Shown piece after piece: positions 24,808 through 32,756 of a DNA stretch of 64,000 nucleotides. A program made the translations under genes and the position numbers. The notes below the pieces were generated by a model. That model did no database searches. It was given only the letters and a program-made list of their open reading frames with translations, and was not told where the DNA came from. Source of the stretch: VAXT01 sp035318925 (GTDB taxonomy: Bacteria; Actinomycetota; Thermoleophilia; Gaiellales; Gaiellaceae). Each line of letters opens with the position of its first letter. Positions within the stretch are counted from its first letter, which is position 1. The DNA lies in contig DATHDS010000012.1 in NCBI GenBank assembly GCA_035318925.1, forward strand, positions 62,001 through 126,000, given 5' to 3'.

Positions 24808-26090
24808 CGTTGTGTGACCGACTCGAGAAGGTCGAAGAATCCGGGGAAGCTTACCCCGACCGCCTCGGCCCCCTCGAGGCGTACTCCTTCGCTGGAGACG
24901 AGACCGGCAACGGCCCCGAGCATCGCGAGCCGGTGATCCCCGCCTGAGCTCATACCCCCACCCTTTGGGCGGGTTGGGACCCCTCTCACCCTGACGACAT
25001 CATCGCTGGCCGAAACGTGCGCGCCAAGAGCCCGGAGCGAAGTTCTGACACTTTCGATGCGGTCCGTTTCCTTCACACGCAGCTCCCCGGCGCCGCGGAT
25101 GACGGTCTCCCCATGCGCGCAGGCCGCGGCGAGCGAGATGAGGGGCAGCTCGTCGATCAGCCTCGGCACCTCCTGCGGCTCGATCTTCGTCGCCACGAGC
25201 TCGGCCGACTGCACCTCGAGATCGCCGACCACCTCGCCGCCGACCCGCCGCCGGTTGATGACCGTGATCCGCGCGCCCATCCGTCCGAGCACGTCGAGCA
25301 GGCCCGTGCGCGTCGGGTTCAGCCCGACGTCGTGCACGATCAACTCCGAGCCCGGAAGCAACGTGGCCGTGACGATGAAGGGCGCCGCCGACGAGAAGTC
25401 GCCTGGCACCTCGACCCGGCCCAGCTCGAGCCGCTCCGCCGGGCCGACCGTCACCTGGTGCGATCGGCGCCGCACGCGCACGCCCGCGGCGGCGAGCATG
25501 ATCTCCGTGTGGTCACGCGTCGGAATCGGCTCGACGACGGTCGTCTCCCCGGAGGCGTAGAGACCCGCGAGCAACACAGCCGACTTGACCTGAGCGCTCG
25601 CCACCGGCAGCTCGTAGCGGATCCCGCTCAGCCCCCGGCCGCCCTCGACGACGAGCGGGGCGTGCCCGGCCGCGGTCTCGATCGCGGCGCCCATCTGCGT
25701 GAGCGGCTCGGCGATGCGCTCGACCGGTCGCGAGCGGAGGGACTCGTCACCGGTCAGCTCGAAGCGGCCCTCCTGCCCGACGAGGATGCCGGGAAGTAGC
25801 CTCAAGGTCGTTCCGGAATTTCCGCAGTCGATCGGCTCGGCGGGCGCGCTCAACCCTCGCAGCCCGCGGCCTGTCACCCGCACGACGTCGACCTCATCCT
25901 CGGCCACCTCGGCGCCGAGCACCCGTACCGCGGCGAGCGTCGACTCGGTGTCCGCCGAGCGCCCGAAGCCGACAATCGTCGTCTCCCCCTCGCCGATTGC
26001 ACCGAGCAGCGCCGCACGGTGGGAGATCGACTTGTCCCCGGGGACGCCGATGTGCCCAACGAGCGCCCGTGCCGGCTCGACCAGCGTCAT
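24804..26090 (-). CDS. aroA: 3-phosphoshikimate 1-carboxyvinyltransferase (EPSP synthase)
   Basis: 428 aa. PGDKSISHRA, DCGNSGTTLRLL, SAQVKSAVLLAGLYA and SGGDHRLAMLGA are all present. Makes EPSP for chorismate synthesis. A small Gly/Pro-rich loop before GDHR (24955-24985) is encoded by a hairpin-prone CCC/GGG stretch. Coupled to tyrA upstream. Confidence 0.95.
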   Translation of the reverse strand: MTLVEPARALVGHIGVPGDKSISHRAALLGAIGEGETTIVGFGRSADTESTLAAVRVLGAEVAEDEVDVVRVTGRGLRGLSAPAEPIDCGNSGTTLRLLPGILVGQEGRFELTGDESLRSRPVERIAEPLTQMGAAIETAAGHAPLVVEGGRGLSGIRYELPVASAQVKSAVLLAGLYASGETTVVEPIPTRDHTEIMLAAAGVRVRRRSHQVTVGPAERLELGRVEVPGDFSSAAPFIVTATLLPGSELIVHDVGLNPTRTGLLDVLGRMGARITVINRRRVGGEVVGDLEVQSAELVATKIEPQEVPRLIDELPLISLAAACAHGETVIRGAGELRVKETDRIESVRTSLRALGAHVSASDDVVRVRGVPTRPKGGGMSSGGDHRLAMLGAVAGLVSSEGVRLEGAEAVGVSFPGFFDLLESVTQR

Positions 26091-27190
26091 CGGTCGTCGA
26101 GCACCGGCGACACGACCACGCCGTAGCCCTGCTCGTCGAGCAGCGCCGCCGCACGCTCGGCCTCCCGCGCGCCCGCGATGAGCACGTGCAGCACCCCGCC
26201 CCGCTCGGGCGATGCGTGCTTGAGCTCGAAGTCCTCGATGTTGATCCGCTCTGCCCCAAGCGCCTGGGTGATCGCGGCCAGCACGCCGGGCCGGTCGGGG
26301 ACGTGCACGCGCAGCTGATGGAGAGTGCTGGGGTCCGGATACGCGACCTCGAGCATCCGGCGCCGGTTCGCCGCAGCCTCGCCGATCCAGCGCGCGAGGA
26401 AGCCGGCATCGCCCGCTGCGAGGGCACTCTCGAGCTGCTCGATGCGCCGGCGGTGCTCACCCAGTGTCTCCGCGATCGCCCCGGCGTTCTCGAGGAAGAT
26501 GTCGACCCAGATGCGCGGATTGGCGCCGGCAACGCGCGTCATGTCCCGCAGCGAGCCGCCTGCCGCCAGTAGCGGGTCGTGCCGCTCGATCCGCGTCGAG
26601 CCCGCCTGGTTGACGAGCAGGTTGGCAAGCGCGTGCGGGAGATGGCTCGTCAGCGCGACGAGCCGGTCGTGCGTGTCGGGGTCGATCGCGACCGGGGTGG
26701 CGCCGAGGTCGGTCACGAAGCCGTGGACGAGCCGGTAGCGCTCAGCGTCCGTGCCGGCGAGCGGCGTCAGGAACCAGGTCGCGCCCTGGAAGAGCTCGCC
26801 GCTCGCGTTCTCCGGGCCGCGCGCCTCGGAGCCGCAGACCGGGTGGCCGCCGACGAATCGCGCCGACGCTCCCGCGGCGGAACAGGGCGCGGCCTTCGTC
26901 GAGCCGACATCGGTTACCGTGCACTGCTCCGCGCTCAGCTCGAGCACCTCCTCGACCTGCCGGGCGAGCTCGGTGACGGGCGCCGCGACGACCGCCAGCT
27001 CAGCGTCGGCGAGCGCCTCGGCCAGCGAGGACGCGGCGTGGTCGACCGCGCCCTTTTCAGCCGCGACGCTGAGCGCATCCGCGGCGGGATCGAACCCCGA
27101 GACCCGGGCCACCCCCGCCTGCTTGGCCGCCAGCCCGACCGATGCCCCGATCAGGCCGGTCCCCACGATCGTCAGCCGCTCGATTGGCAC
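26087..27190 (-). CDS. tyrA: Prephenate dehydrogenase with ACT domain
   Basis: 367 aa. N-terminal Rossmann GTGLIGASVGLA, catalytic-region GGHPVCGSE, and a C-terminal ACT domain (~292-367, LHQLRVHVPDRPGVLAAI) likely to bind tyrosine for feedback. Converts prephenate to hydroxyphenylpyruvate. GTG start shares a base with the aroF stop. Confidence 0.94.
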   Translation of the reverse strand: MPIERLTIVGTGLIGASVGLAAKQAGVARVSGFDPAADALSVAAEKGAVDHAASSLAEALADAELAVVAAPVTELARQVEEVLELSAEQCTVTDVGSTKAAPCSAAGASARFVGGHPVCGSEARGPENASGELFQGATWFLTPLAGTDAERYRLVHGFVTDLGATPVAIDPDTHDRLVALTSHLPHALANLLVNQAGSTRIERHDPLLAAGGSLRDMTRVAGANPRIWVDIFLENAGAIAETLGEHRRRIEQLESALAAGDAGFLARWIGEAAANRRRMLEVAYPDPSTLHQLRVHVPDRPGVLAAITQALGAERINIEDFELKHASPERGGVLHVLIAGAREAERAAALLDEQGYGVVVSPVLDDR

Positions 27191-28230
27191 TAACCGATGT
27201 GCTTGCCCATGACCTCGACGATCGCGTTCACGTCAGCCACGAACTGCGCGAACTCGCTCGTCGGGATCTGCTGCGGCCCGTCCGACAGCGCCTGCTCGGG
27301 CTGTGGGTGGGTCTCGACGATGATCCCGTCGGCCCCGACCGCGACCGCGGCGCGTGCAAGCGGCAGCACGAGGTCGCGCCGGCCCGCGGCGTGCGAGGGG
27401 TCGACGATCACCGGGAGGTGCGTCTCGTTCTTGAGCACGGCGACCGCGCCCAGATCGAGCGTGTACCGCGTCGCCGTCTCGAAGGTCCTGATCCCACGCT
27501 CGCAGAGGATGATCCGCTCGTTCCCCTCCTTGGCCACGTACTCGGCCGCCATCAGGAGCTCCTCGACCGAGGTCGACGCTCCGCGCTTGAGCAGCACCGG
27601 TTTGTCGGCCCGGCCGACCTCGGAGAGCAGCAGGAAGTTCTGGCTGTTGCGCGCGCCGATCTGGATCACGTCCGTCGCCTCGACGACCTCCTCGACGTGA
27701 CGCGGGTCCATGAGCTCCGTCACGACCGGCAGCCCGGTCTCGTCCCCGGCCTCGCGCAGGATCTCGAGCGCCTCCAGGCCGAGTCCCTGGAACGTGTAAG
27801 GCGACGTGCGCGGCTTGAACGCCCCTCCCCGCAGCATCGTCGCGCCTGCCGCGGCCACCGCACGGGCCGTCTCGAGCGTCTGCTCCCGGTATTCGACCGA
27901 GCAGGGGCCCGCGATCAGTCCGAAGGCCGAGTCGCCGATCTGCCGGCCCTTGACGTCGATCACCGTCGGGTCGGGGACGAGCTCGCGGGCGACGAGCTTG
28001 TACGGCTTCAGGATCGGGACGACCTGGTCGACTCCGGCGTAGCCTTCGAGCGGCAGCGTCGCCAGCAGCTCACGGTCGCCGATGACGCCGATCACGGTTG
28101 CCCCGCGCCCCGTCGCGACACGGGCATGCGCGCCGGCTTCCTGGAGCCGGACGACGACGTGCTCGGTCTGCTCGGGCGTCGCGCCCGCGCCCATGACGAT
28201 GAGAAGCTCCGGAGAGCCGTTTGTGGCCAT
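27190..28230 (-). CDS. aroF: DAHP synthase (type I-beta, AroF/KDPG-aldolase fold)
   Basis: 346 aa. N-terminal ferredoxin-like regulatory domain (IVMGAGATPEQ), then the barrel with GPCSVE, GGAFKPRTSPY, LLKRG and DPSHAAGRR. First step of the shikimate pathway. I chose ATG 28230 over TTG 28239: it has TAGACT 8 nt upstream and no SD, so the transcript may be leaderless. Heads the leftward aroF-tyrA-aroA-cmk-plsC-der-gpsA unit. Confidence 0.94.
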   Translation of the reverse strand: MATNGSPELLIVMGAGATPEQTEHVVVRLQEAGAHARVATGRGATVIGVIGDRELLATLPLEGYAGVDQVVPILKPYKLVARELVPDPTVIDVKGRQIGDSAFGLIAGPCSVEYREQTLETARAVAAAGATMLRGGAFKPRTSPYTFQGLGLEALEILREAGDETGLPVVTELMDPRHVEEVVEATDVIQIGARNSQNFLLLSEVGRADKPVLLKRGASTSVEELLMAAEYVAKEGNERIILCERGIRTFETATRYTLDLGAVAVLKNETHLPVIVDPSHAAGRRDLVLPLARAAVAVGADGIIVETHPQPEQALSDGPQQIPTSEFAQFVADVNAIVEVMGKHIG

Positions 28231-28273
28231 AGCGGGCAAGTCTAGTTACCGTCCTCTACGCTCCCGGACGTCC

Positions 28274-28573
28274 ATGGACGAGAGCACAGACCCGGTCATC
28301 CGTCAGTTCCGCGAGCAGATCTCGGACAACGATCGCGCCCTCGTCGAAGCGCTCAACAGGCGCCTGCGCCTCGTCGCGCGGCTGAAGGAGTACAAGGAGT
28401 CCCGCGGCGTCGGTTTCGTCGACGTCGCCCGCGAGGAGTGGATCCTCCAGGACCTTGCTCGGGCCAACAAGGGCCCGGTCTCGACGGAGGGCCTGCGCGA
28501 GTTCTACGGTGCGCTCTTCGAGCTGACGAAGCGCGAGGTCTCGGGCCCGGAGCCGGATGAGGCCGGCGCTTGA
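28274..28573 (+). CDS. Chorismate mutase (AroQ class)
   Basis: 99 aa, all helical. ISDNDRALVEALNRRLRLVARLKEYKE and the DVAREEWIL helix are typical of the AroQ fold. Rearranges chorismate to prephenate, feeding tyrA on the other strand. It is divergent from aroF, and its last codons contain the -35 box of the trp promoter. Confidence 0.9.
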   Translation: MDESTDPVIRQFREQISDNDRALVEALNRRLRLVARLKEYKESRGVGFVDVAREEWILQDLARANKGPVSTEGLREFYGALFELTKREVSGPEPDEAGA

Positions 28574-28598
28574 CGGCGACAAGAATGCCGCCTACCCT
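28570..28598 (+). promoter_or_regulatory. trp operon promoter
   Basis: -35 TTGACG (28570-28575), exact 17-bp spacer, -10 TACCCT (28593-28598). The predicted start is at or next to A28606 of the leader-peptide ATG, making the leader message leaderless. The -35 overlaps the stop codon of the chorismate mutase gene. Confidence 0.75.
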
Positions 28599-28605
28599 GA
28601 AACCG

Positions 28606-28674
28606 ATGACTCTCGACCTGCGCACGAGCTGGGCCTGGTACTGGCGCCACGAGCGGGGCGGGAGCAGCGCCTGA
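28606..28674 (+). CDS. trpL: trp operon leader peptide
   Basis: 22 aa, with three Trp codons close together in the segment SWAWYWRH (residues 8-15) and a TGA stop at 28672. It sits 7 nt after the -10 box and before the hairpin at 28707-28733. Ribosome stalling at the Trp codons when charged tRNA-Trp is scarce would control terminator formation. Too short for ordinary gene callers; recognised from Trp density and position. Confidence 0.88.
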   Translation: MTLDLRTSWAWYWRHERGGSSA

Positions 28675-28706
28675 TCTGATCTAGGCCGACAGCCCGTTCC
28701 GCCCGT

Positions 28707-28733
28707 AGACCTTCCCGCTGGGAGGTCTTTTTT
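28707..28733 (+). terminator. trp attenuator terminator
   Basis: Hairpin AGACCTTCCC-GCT-GGGAGGTCT (one bulged T) followed by six T. It lies 32 nt after the leader-peptide stop and 21 nt before trpE. The GC-rich segment just before the stop (28654-28668) could form alternative pairs with 28695-28712. Confidence 0.85.
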
Positions 28734-28754
28734 GTTGCCCGAAATGAATCCGAC

Positions 28755-29996
28755 ATGAATCCAATCACCGTCATCGCAACAGATCTCGTCACTCCTCTCG
28801 GGGCGTACCTCCGGCTGCGCCCCGACGACGGCGGCGCCTCGTTCCTGCTCGAGTCCGTCGAGCGCGGGCGCCTCGGTCGGCACTCGTTCGTCGGCTACGG
28901 CTCACGGCTCGTCGACCTCGAGGAGGCCGAGTCCTGCGGCGAGCCCGTCGTCGGCTACCTCGCCTACGACCACGCGGCGAAACTCGAGCCGACCGTCGAG
29001 CTGCCGGCTGCCGGTGGCAACCTCCCGGAGAGCCGCTTCGTGATCGCCGACGTGCTCGTCCGCTTCGACCACGTCACCGGCCTCGCCGACGTGCTCTGTG
29101 GCGACGAGGAGGAGATCTCGCTGAAGCTCGGCGGTGAGCTCGGGCCGCTTCCTGCCGGCACGCGGCGAAACGGCCAGGGCCGGGGCACTCGGCGCTCCCC
29201 GGGGCGCTTCGAATACCAGCGCGCCGTCGAGAAGGCCAAGCGCCATATCCGCGCCGGCGATGCCTTCCAGATCGTCCTCTCCCAGCGCGCGGAGCGGCCG
29301 ACGACGGCGTCTGCACTTCAGATCTACCGCGCTCTACGTCGCGTCAATCCCTCTCCGTACCTCTTCCTGCTCGAGCTCGACGGCCTCGCGCTCGTCGGCT
29401 CGTCGCCGGAAACGCTCGTCAAGGCCGACGGCAGGCGCGCGAGCCTGAATCCGATCGCGGGAACGACGCACCCTGGCGAGGGCGACGCCGCACGCCTCCT
29501 CGACTCGGAGAAGGACCGCGCGGAGCACGTGATGCTCGTCGACCTCGGGCGCAACGACCTCTCGCGCGTGTGCATCCCGGGAACAGTTCGGGTCGAGCGC
29601 CTGCTGGAGCCGGAGCGCTTCTCGCACGTCACGCACCTCGTCTCCGAGGTCACGGGCACGCTGCAGGACGGCGTGAGCGCGTTCGACCTCCTCCGCGCCT
29701 GCTTCCCGGCGGGGACGGTCTCCGGTGCGCCCAAGGTGCGCGCGATGCAGCTGATCTCCGAGCTCGAGGGCTACCGCCGCGGGCCCTACGCGGGAGCGGT
29801 CGGTTACTCGCTGCCGGGAGGCGCGTTCGACACCTGCATCGCGATCCGGACGATCGTGCTCCGCGACGGCGTCGCGCACCTGCAGGCCGGCGCGGGGATC
29901 GTTGCCGACTCGGATTCGGCGGCCGAGCACGACGAGTGCCTCCGGAAGCTCGCCGCGCTCGAGATGGCGATCGGCCTCGCGGAGACCTCGTCATGA
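28755..29996 (+). CDS. trpE: Anthranilate synthase component I
   Basis: 413 aa. The tryptophan-feedback motif LLES is near the N-terminus (FLLESVE), and the chorismate-binding domain shows GSSPETLVK, PIAGT, MLVDLGRNDLSRV and GTVSGAPKVRAM. Forms anthranilate with TrpG. The N-terminal domain is compact compared with ~500-aa homologues. First gene after the attenuator; ATGA overlap with trpG. Confidence 0.95.
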   Translation: MNPITVIATDLVTPLGAYLRLRPDDGGASFLLESVERGRLGRHSFVGYGSRLVDLEEAESCGEPVVGYLAYDHAAKLEPTVELPAAGGNLPESRFVIADVLVRFDHVTGLADVLCGDEEEISLKLGGELGPLPAGTRRNGQGRGTRRSPGRFEYQRAVEKAKRHIRAGDAFQIVLSQRAERPTTASALQIYRALRRVNPSPYLFLLELDGLALVGSSPETLVKADGRRASLNPIAGTTHPGEGDAARLLDSEKDRAEHVMLVDLGRNDLSRVCIPGTVRVERLLEPERFSHVTHLVSEVTGTLQDGVSAFDLLRACFPAGTVSGAPKVRAMQLISELEGYRRGPYAGAVGYSLPGGAFDTCIAIRTIVLRDGVAHLQAGAGIVADSDSAAEHDECLRKLAALEMAIGLAETSS

Positions 29997-30553
29997 TCTT
30001 GCTGATCGACAACTACGACAGCTTCACGTACAACCTCGCGCACCTGTTCGGGGAGCTCGGCGCGGAGGTCTGCGTGCGCCGCAACGACGAGCTGGACGCC
30101 GACGAGGCCGAGCGGCTCGCTCCGTCGCAGCTCGTGATCTCGCCCGGTCCCGGGCGGCCCGGCGAGTCGGGGGCGACGCTCGAGATCATCCGCCGGCTGA
30201 CGCCACGGGTGCCCACCCTCGGCGTCTGTCTCGGCCACCAGGCGATCGTCGAGGCCTTCGGCGGCGAGATCGGCCTGGCCCAAACGCTCGTTCACGGAAA
30301 GGCGGCCGCGGTGCACCACGATGGACGAGGTCTCTTTCGCGGGCTGCCGGACGAGTTCGAGGCCGGGCGCTACCACTCGCTGGCGGCGAGCCGAGTGCCG
30401 GACGTGCTCGAGGTCTCGGCGACGACCGCCGACGGCGAGGTGATGGCCGTCCGTCACCGCGAGCTACGGGTGGACGGCGTCCAGTTCCACCCCGAGTCGA
30501 TCCTGACGCCGCGTGGCAGCGACCTTGCGCGGAACTTCCTGGAGGCCGCGTGA
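29993..30553 (+). CDS. trpG: Anthranilate synthase component II (glutamine amidotransferase)
   Basis: 186 aa class I amidotransferase: LLIDNYDSFTYNL, the oxyanion strand VISPGPGRP, nucleophile Cys in GVCLGHQAI, and the His/Glu pair in QFHPES. Supplies ammonia to TrpE. Coupled to trpE and trpD by 4-bp overlaps. Confidence 0.95.
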   Translation: MILLIDNYDSFTYNLAHLFGELGAEVCVRRNDELDADEAERLAPSQLVISPGPGRPGESGATLEIIRRLTPRVPTLGVCLGHQAIVEAFGGEIGLAQTLVHGKAAAVHHDGRGLFRGLPDEFEAGRYHSLAASRVPDVLEVSATTADGEVMAVRHRELRVDGVQFHPESILTPRGSDLARNFLEAA

Positions 30554-31572
30554 TTCAGGAAGCACTCGCCCGCTTGCTGGACAGCCACGATCTGGCCCAG
30601 GCCGAAGCACGCGCCGTGATGAACGAGATCATGCGCGGCGATGCGACGGCCGCGCAGATCGGCGGCTTCCTGGTCGCGTTGCGCCTCAAGGGCGAGACCG
30701 CCGAGGAGATCAGCGGCTGCGCCGAGGCGATGCGCGACCACGTGCTCGCCGTTCGACCGAAGCGCGACGACCTCGTCGATACCGCGGGCACCGGCGGCGA
30801 CGGAGCCGGGACGTTCAACATCTCGACCGCGGCCGCACTCGTTGCGGCGGCCGCCGGCGCCGGAGTCGCAAAGCACGGGAACCGCGCGATTTCCTCTTCG
30901 TCAGGCTCGGCGGACGTTCTCGAGGCGCTCGGCTTCGACCTCGATCTTCCGGCGAAACGGGTCGCGCGCTCGATCGACGAGCTCGGCTTCGGCTTCCTCT
31001 TCGCGCCGACGCATCACCCCGCCATGCGCCACGCAGCCCCGGTGCGGCGCGAGCTCGCCGCGCGAACGGTCTTCAACGTGCTCGGCCCGCTCACGAACCC
31101 CGCCGGCGCTCGGGCCCAGGTCGTCGGCGTGTACGCGCCGGAGCTCGTGCCCGTCATCGCCCGCGTCCTCCATCGCCTCGGCGCCCATCGCGCATTCGTC
31201 GTGCACGGCGCCGGCGGGATCGACGAGCTCTCCCCAACGGGGCCGAACCTCGTCTGTGAGGTTGTCGGCGGACGGGTGCGGCGGCGCGAGATCGACCCGC
31301 TCGACCTCGGCGTGCCGCGCTGCGATCCGGACGACCTGCGCGGCGGCTCGCCAGAGGAGAACGCCGCGAAGATCCGCGCGGTCTTCGAGGGCTTGAACGG
31401 CGGAGCGCGCAGCGCCGTCCTGCTGACCGCCGCAGGGGCGATCGCCGCATCCGGCCACGCACGCAACCTCCGCGAAGGCCTCGGCGCCGCGACCGAAGCC
31501 GTCGACTCCGGCGCGGCGGGCGCACGCCTCGAGGAGCTGATCGCGTTCACGAGAGCGAAGGTCGCGGCATGA
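30550..31572 (+). CDS. trpD: Anthranilate phosphoribosyltransferase
   Basis: 340 aa. PRPP-binding GTGGDGAGTFNIST, KHGNRAISSSSGSADVLE, and the RTVFNVLGPLTNPA motif. Attaches phosphoribosyl to anthranilate. GTG start overlapping trpG (GTGA). Confidence 0.95.
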   Translation: MIQEALARLLDSHDLAQAEARAVMNEIMRGDATAAQIGGFLVALRLKGETAEEISGCAEAMRDHVLAVRPKRDDLVDTAGTGGDGAGTFNISTAAALVAAAAGAGVAKHGNRAISSSSGSADVLEALGFDLDLPAKRVARSIDELGFGFLFAPTHHPAMRHAAPVRRELAARTVFNVLGPLTNPAGARAQVVGVYAPELVPVIARVLHRLGAHRAFVVHGAGGIDELSPTGPNLVCEVVGGRVRRREIDPLDLGVPRCDPDDLRGGSPEENAAKIRAVFEGLNGGARSAVLLTAAGAIAASGHARNLREGLGAATEAVDSGAAGARLEELIAFTRAKVAA

Positions 31573-32756
31573 GGTTCCGCGACGCGCTCGCTGTACCGGG
31601 TCTCGCGGCGATCGCCGAGATCAAGCGCCGCTCCCCCTCGGCCGGCGATCTCCGACCGGATGCCGACCCGGCGCAGCTCGCCCACGATTTCGAACAGGCC
31701 GGTGCGGCTGCGCTCTCGGTGCTCGTCGACGAGCACTTCGGCGGCTCGCCGGCCGACCTCATTGCGGCACGGGCGGCGACGACCCTGCCGATTCTCGCCA
31801 AGGGCTTCTTCCGTGACGAGTCGGAGCTCACCGCCCTCCACGACGCCGGAGCCGATGCAGTCCTGCTCCTGCTCCGGGATCTCGACGATCGGTTGGCCGC
31901 CCGGCTGATGGCCGCCGGCGCTGCCCTCGGCCTCGACACGCTCGTCGAAGCCCACTCGGCGGCAGAGCTCGAACGGGCCGTCGCACTCGGCGCCGACCCG
32001 ATCGGCATCAACGCGCGCGACCTCGACACGTTCCGCATCGACCGAGCGGCGCAGCTCCACCTCGTGTCCGAAGCGACTTTGCAACAGACTGTTGCTAAGT
32101 CGGAAAGGCGTCGGAATGTGGTCCTGGTCGCCGAGAGCGGCATCGAATCGCGCGCTCAGGCCGCTGCCGCGGAGCTCGCCGGGGCCGATGCCGTTCTCGT
32201 CGGCTCGGCGCTCATGCGCGCGGCGGATCCCGCCGGGAAGCTGCGGGAGTTGCTCGCCCGGCCGCTCGTCAAGGTCTGCGGGCTGACGCGAGAGGAAGAC
32301 GTGAGTGCAGCCGCAGAGGCGGGCGCCGACCTCGCCGGGTTCATCCTCGCGGCGGAGAGCCCGCGCCGCGCCGAGCGGGTGCTGCCGGTTCCGGAGACGA
32401 TGCTCTCGGTCGCGGTTCTCGTCGGCGAACTGCGCGACGCTCCGGCCGACCTCGTCCAGCTGTACGCCCGCGACAACGGCCACCGCAGCCGCGATGCGGT
32501 CCTCTTGCTCGACGGCGAGCCCGTCGCCCAGGTCGCCGATCTACCCTGGGAACAGGAGGACTCCTCGCACCTCGCCCGCGCGGCCGGCGTCGAGGGCCGC
32601 CTCGTGCTCGCAGGAAAGCTTGGGCCCGAGAACGTGCGCGAGGCAATCGCGGCCGTCCGACCGTGGGCCGTCGATGCGAGCTCCCGGCTCGAGGTCGCGC
32701 CCGGAATCAAGGACGCCGAGCGCATCCGTGCCTTTGTAGAGGCGGTGCGCTCGTGA
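31569..32756 (+). CDS. trpCF: Indole-3-glycerol-phosphate synthase / phosphoribosylanthranilate isomerase fusion
   Basis: 395 aa. TrpC half (1-~228): IAEIKRRSPSAG, ILAKGFF, GINARDLDTF and VLVAESGI. TrpF half (from ~233): KVCGLTREEDV, the GP(E)NV turn and DASSRLEVAPGIKD. Catalyses two consecutive steps. The TrpC part lacks the ~40-residue N-terminal extension of typical enzymes and starts directly at the first barrel strand. A loop (170-178, TLQQTVAKS) is encoded by the palindrome at 32075-32101. Many actinobacteria have no dedicated TrpF and use PriA instead, so the fusion is notable. Confidence 0.92.
   Translation: MRFRDALAVPGLAAIAEIKRRSPSAGDLRPDADPAQLAHDFEQAGAAALSVLVDEHFGGSPADLIAARAATTLPILAKGFFRDESELTALHDAGADAVLLLLRDLDDRLAARLMAAGAALGLDTLVEAHSAAELERAVALGADPIGINARDLDTFRIDRAAQLHLVSEATLQQTVAKSERRRNVVLVAESGIESRAQAAAAELAGADAVLVGSALMRAADPAGKLRELLARPLVKVCGLTREEDVSAAAEAGADLAGFILAAESPRRAERVLPVPETMLSVAVLVGELRDAPADLVQLYARDNGHRSRDAVLLLDGEPVAQVADLPWEQEDSSHLARAAGVEGRLVLAGKLGPENVREAIAAVRPWAVDASSRLEVAPGIKDAERIRAFVEAVRS
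32075..32101. repeat. 27-bp palindromic repeat inside trpCF (copy 2)
   Basis: Arms of 13 bases around a central A; differs from 8495-8521 at only two of 27 positions. Encodes TLQQTVAKS between a TrpC helix and the VLVAESGI strand. Similarity to copy 1 continues a few bases further in coding sense (GGA..GG). Confidence 0.8.

Noticed and set aside
24950..24990. CCC/GGG-rich hairpin inside aroA as a mobile or regulatory element
   Set aside because: It stays in frame and just encodes a Gly/Pro loop before the GDHR motif; no second copy is present.
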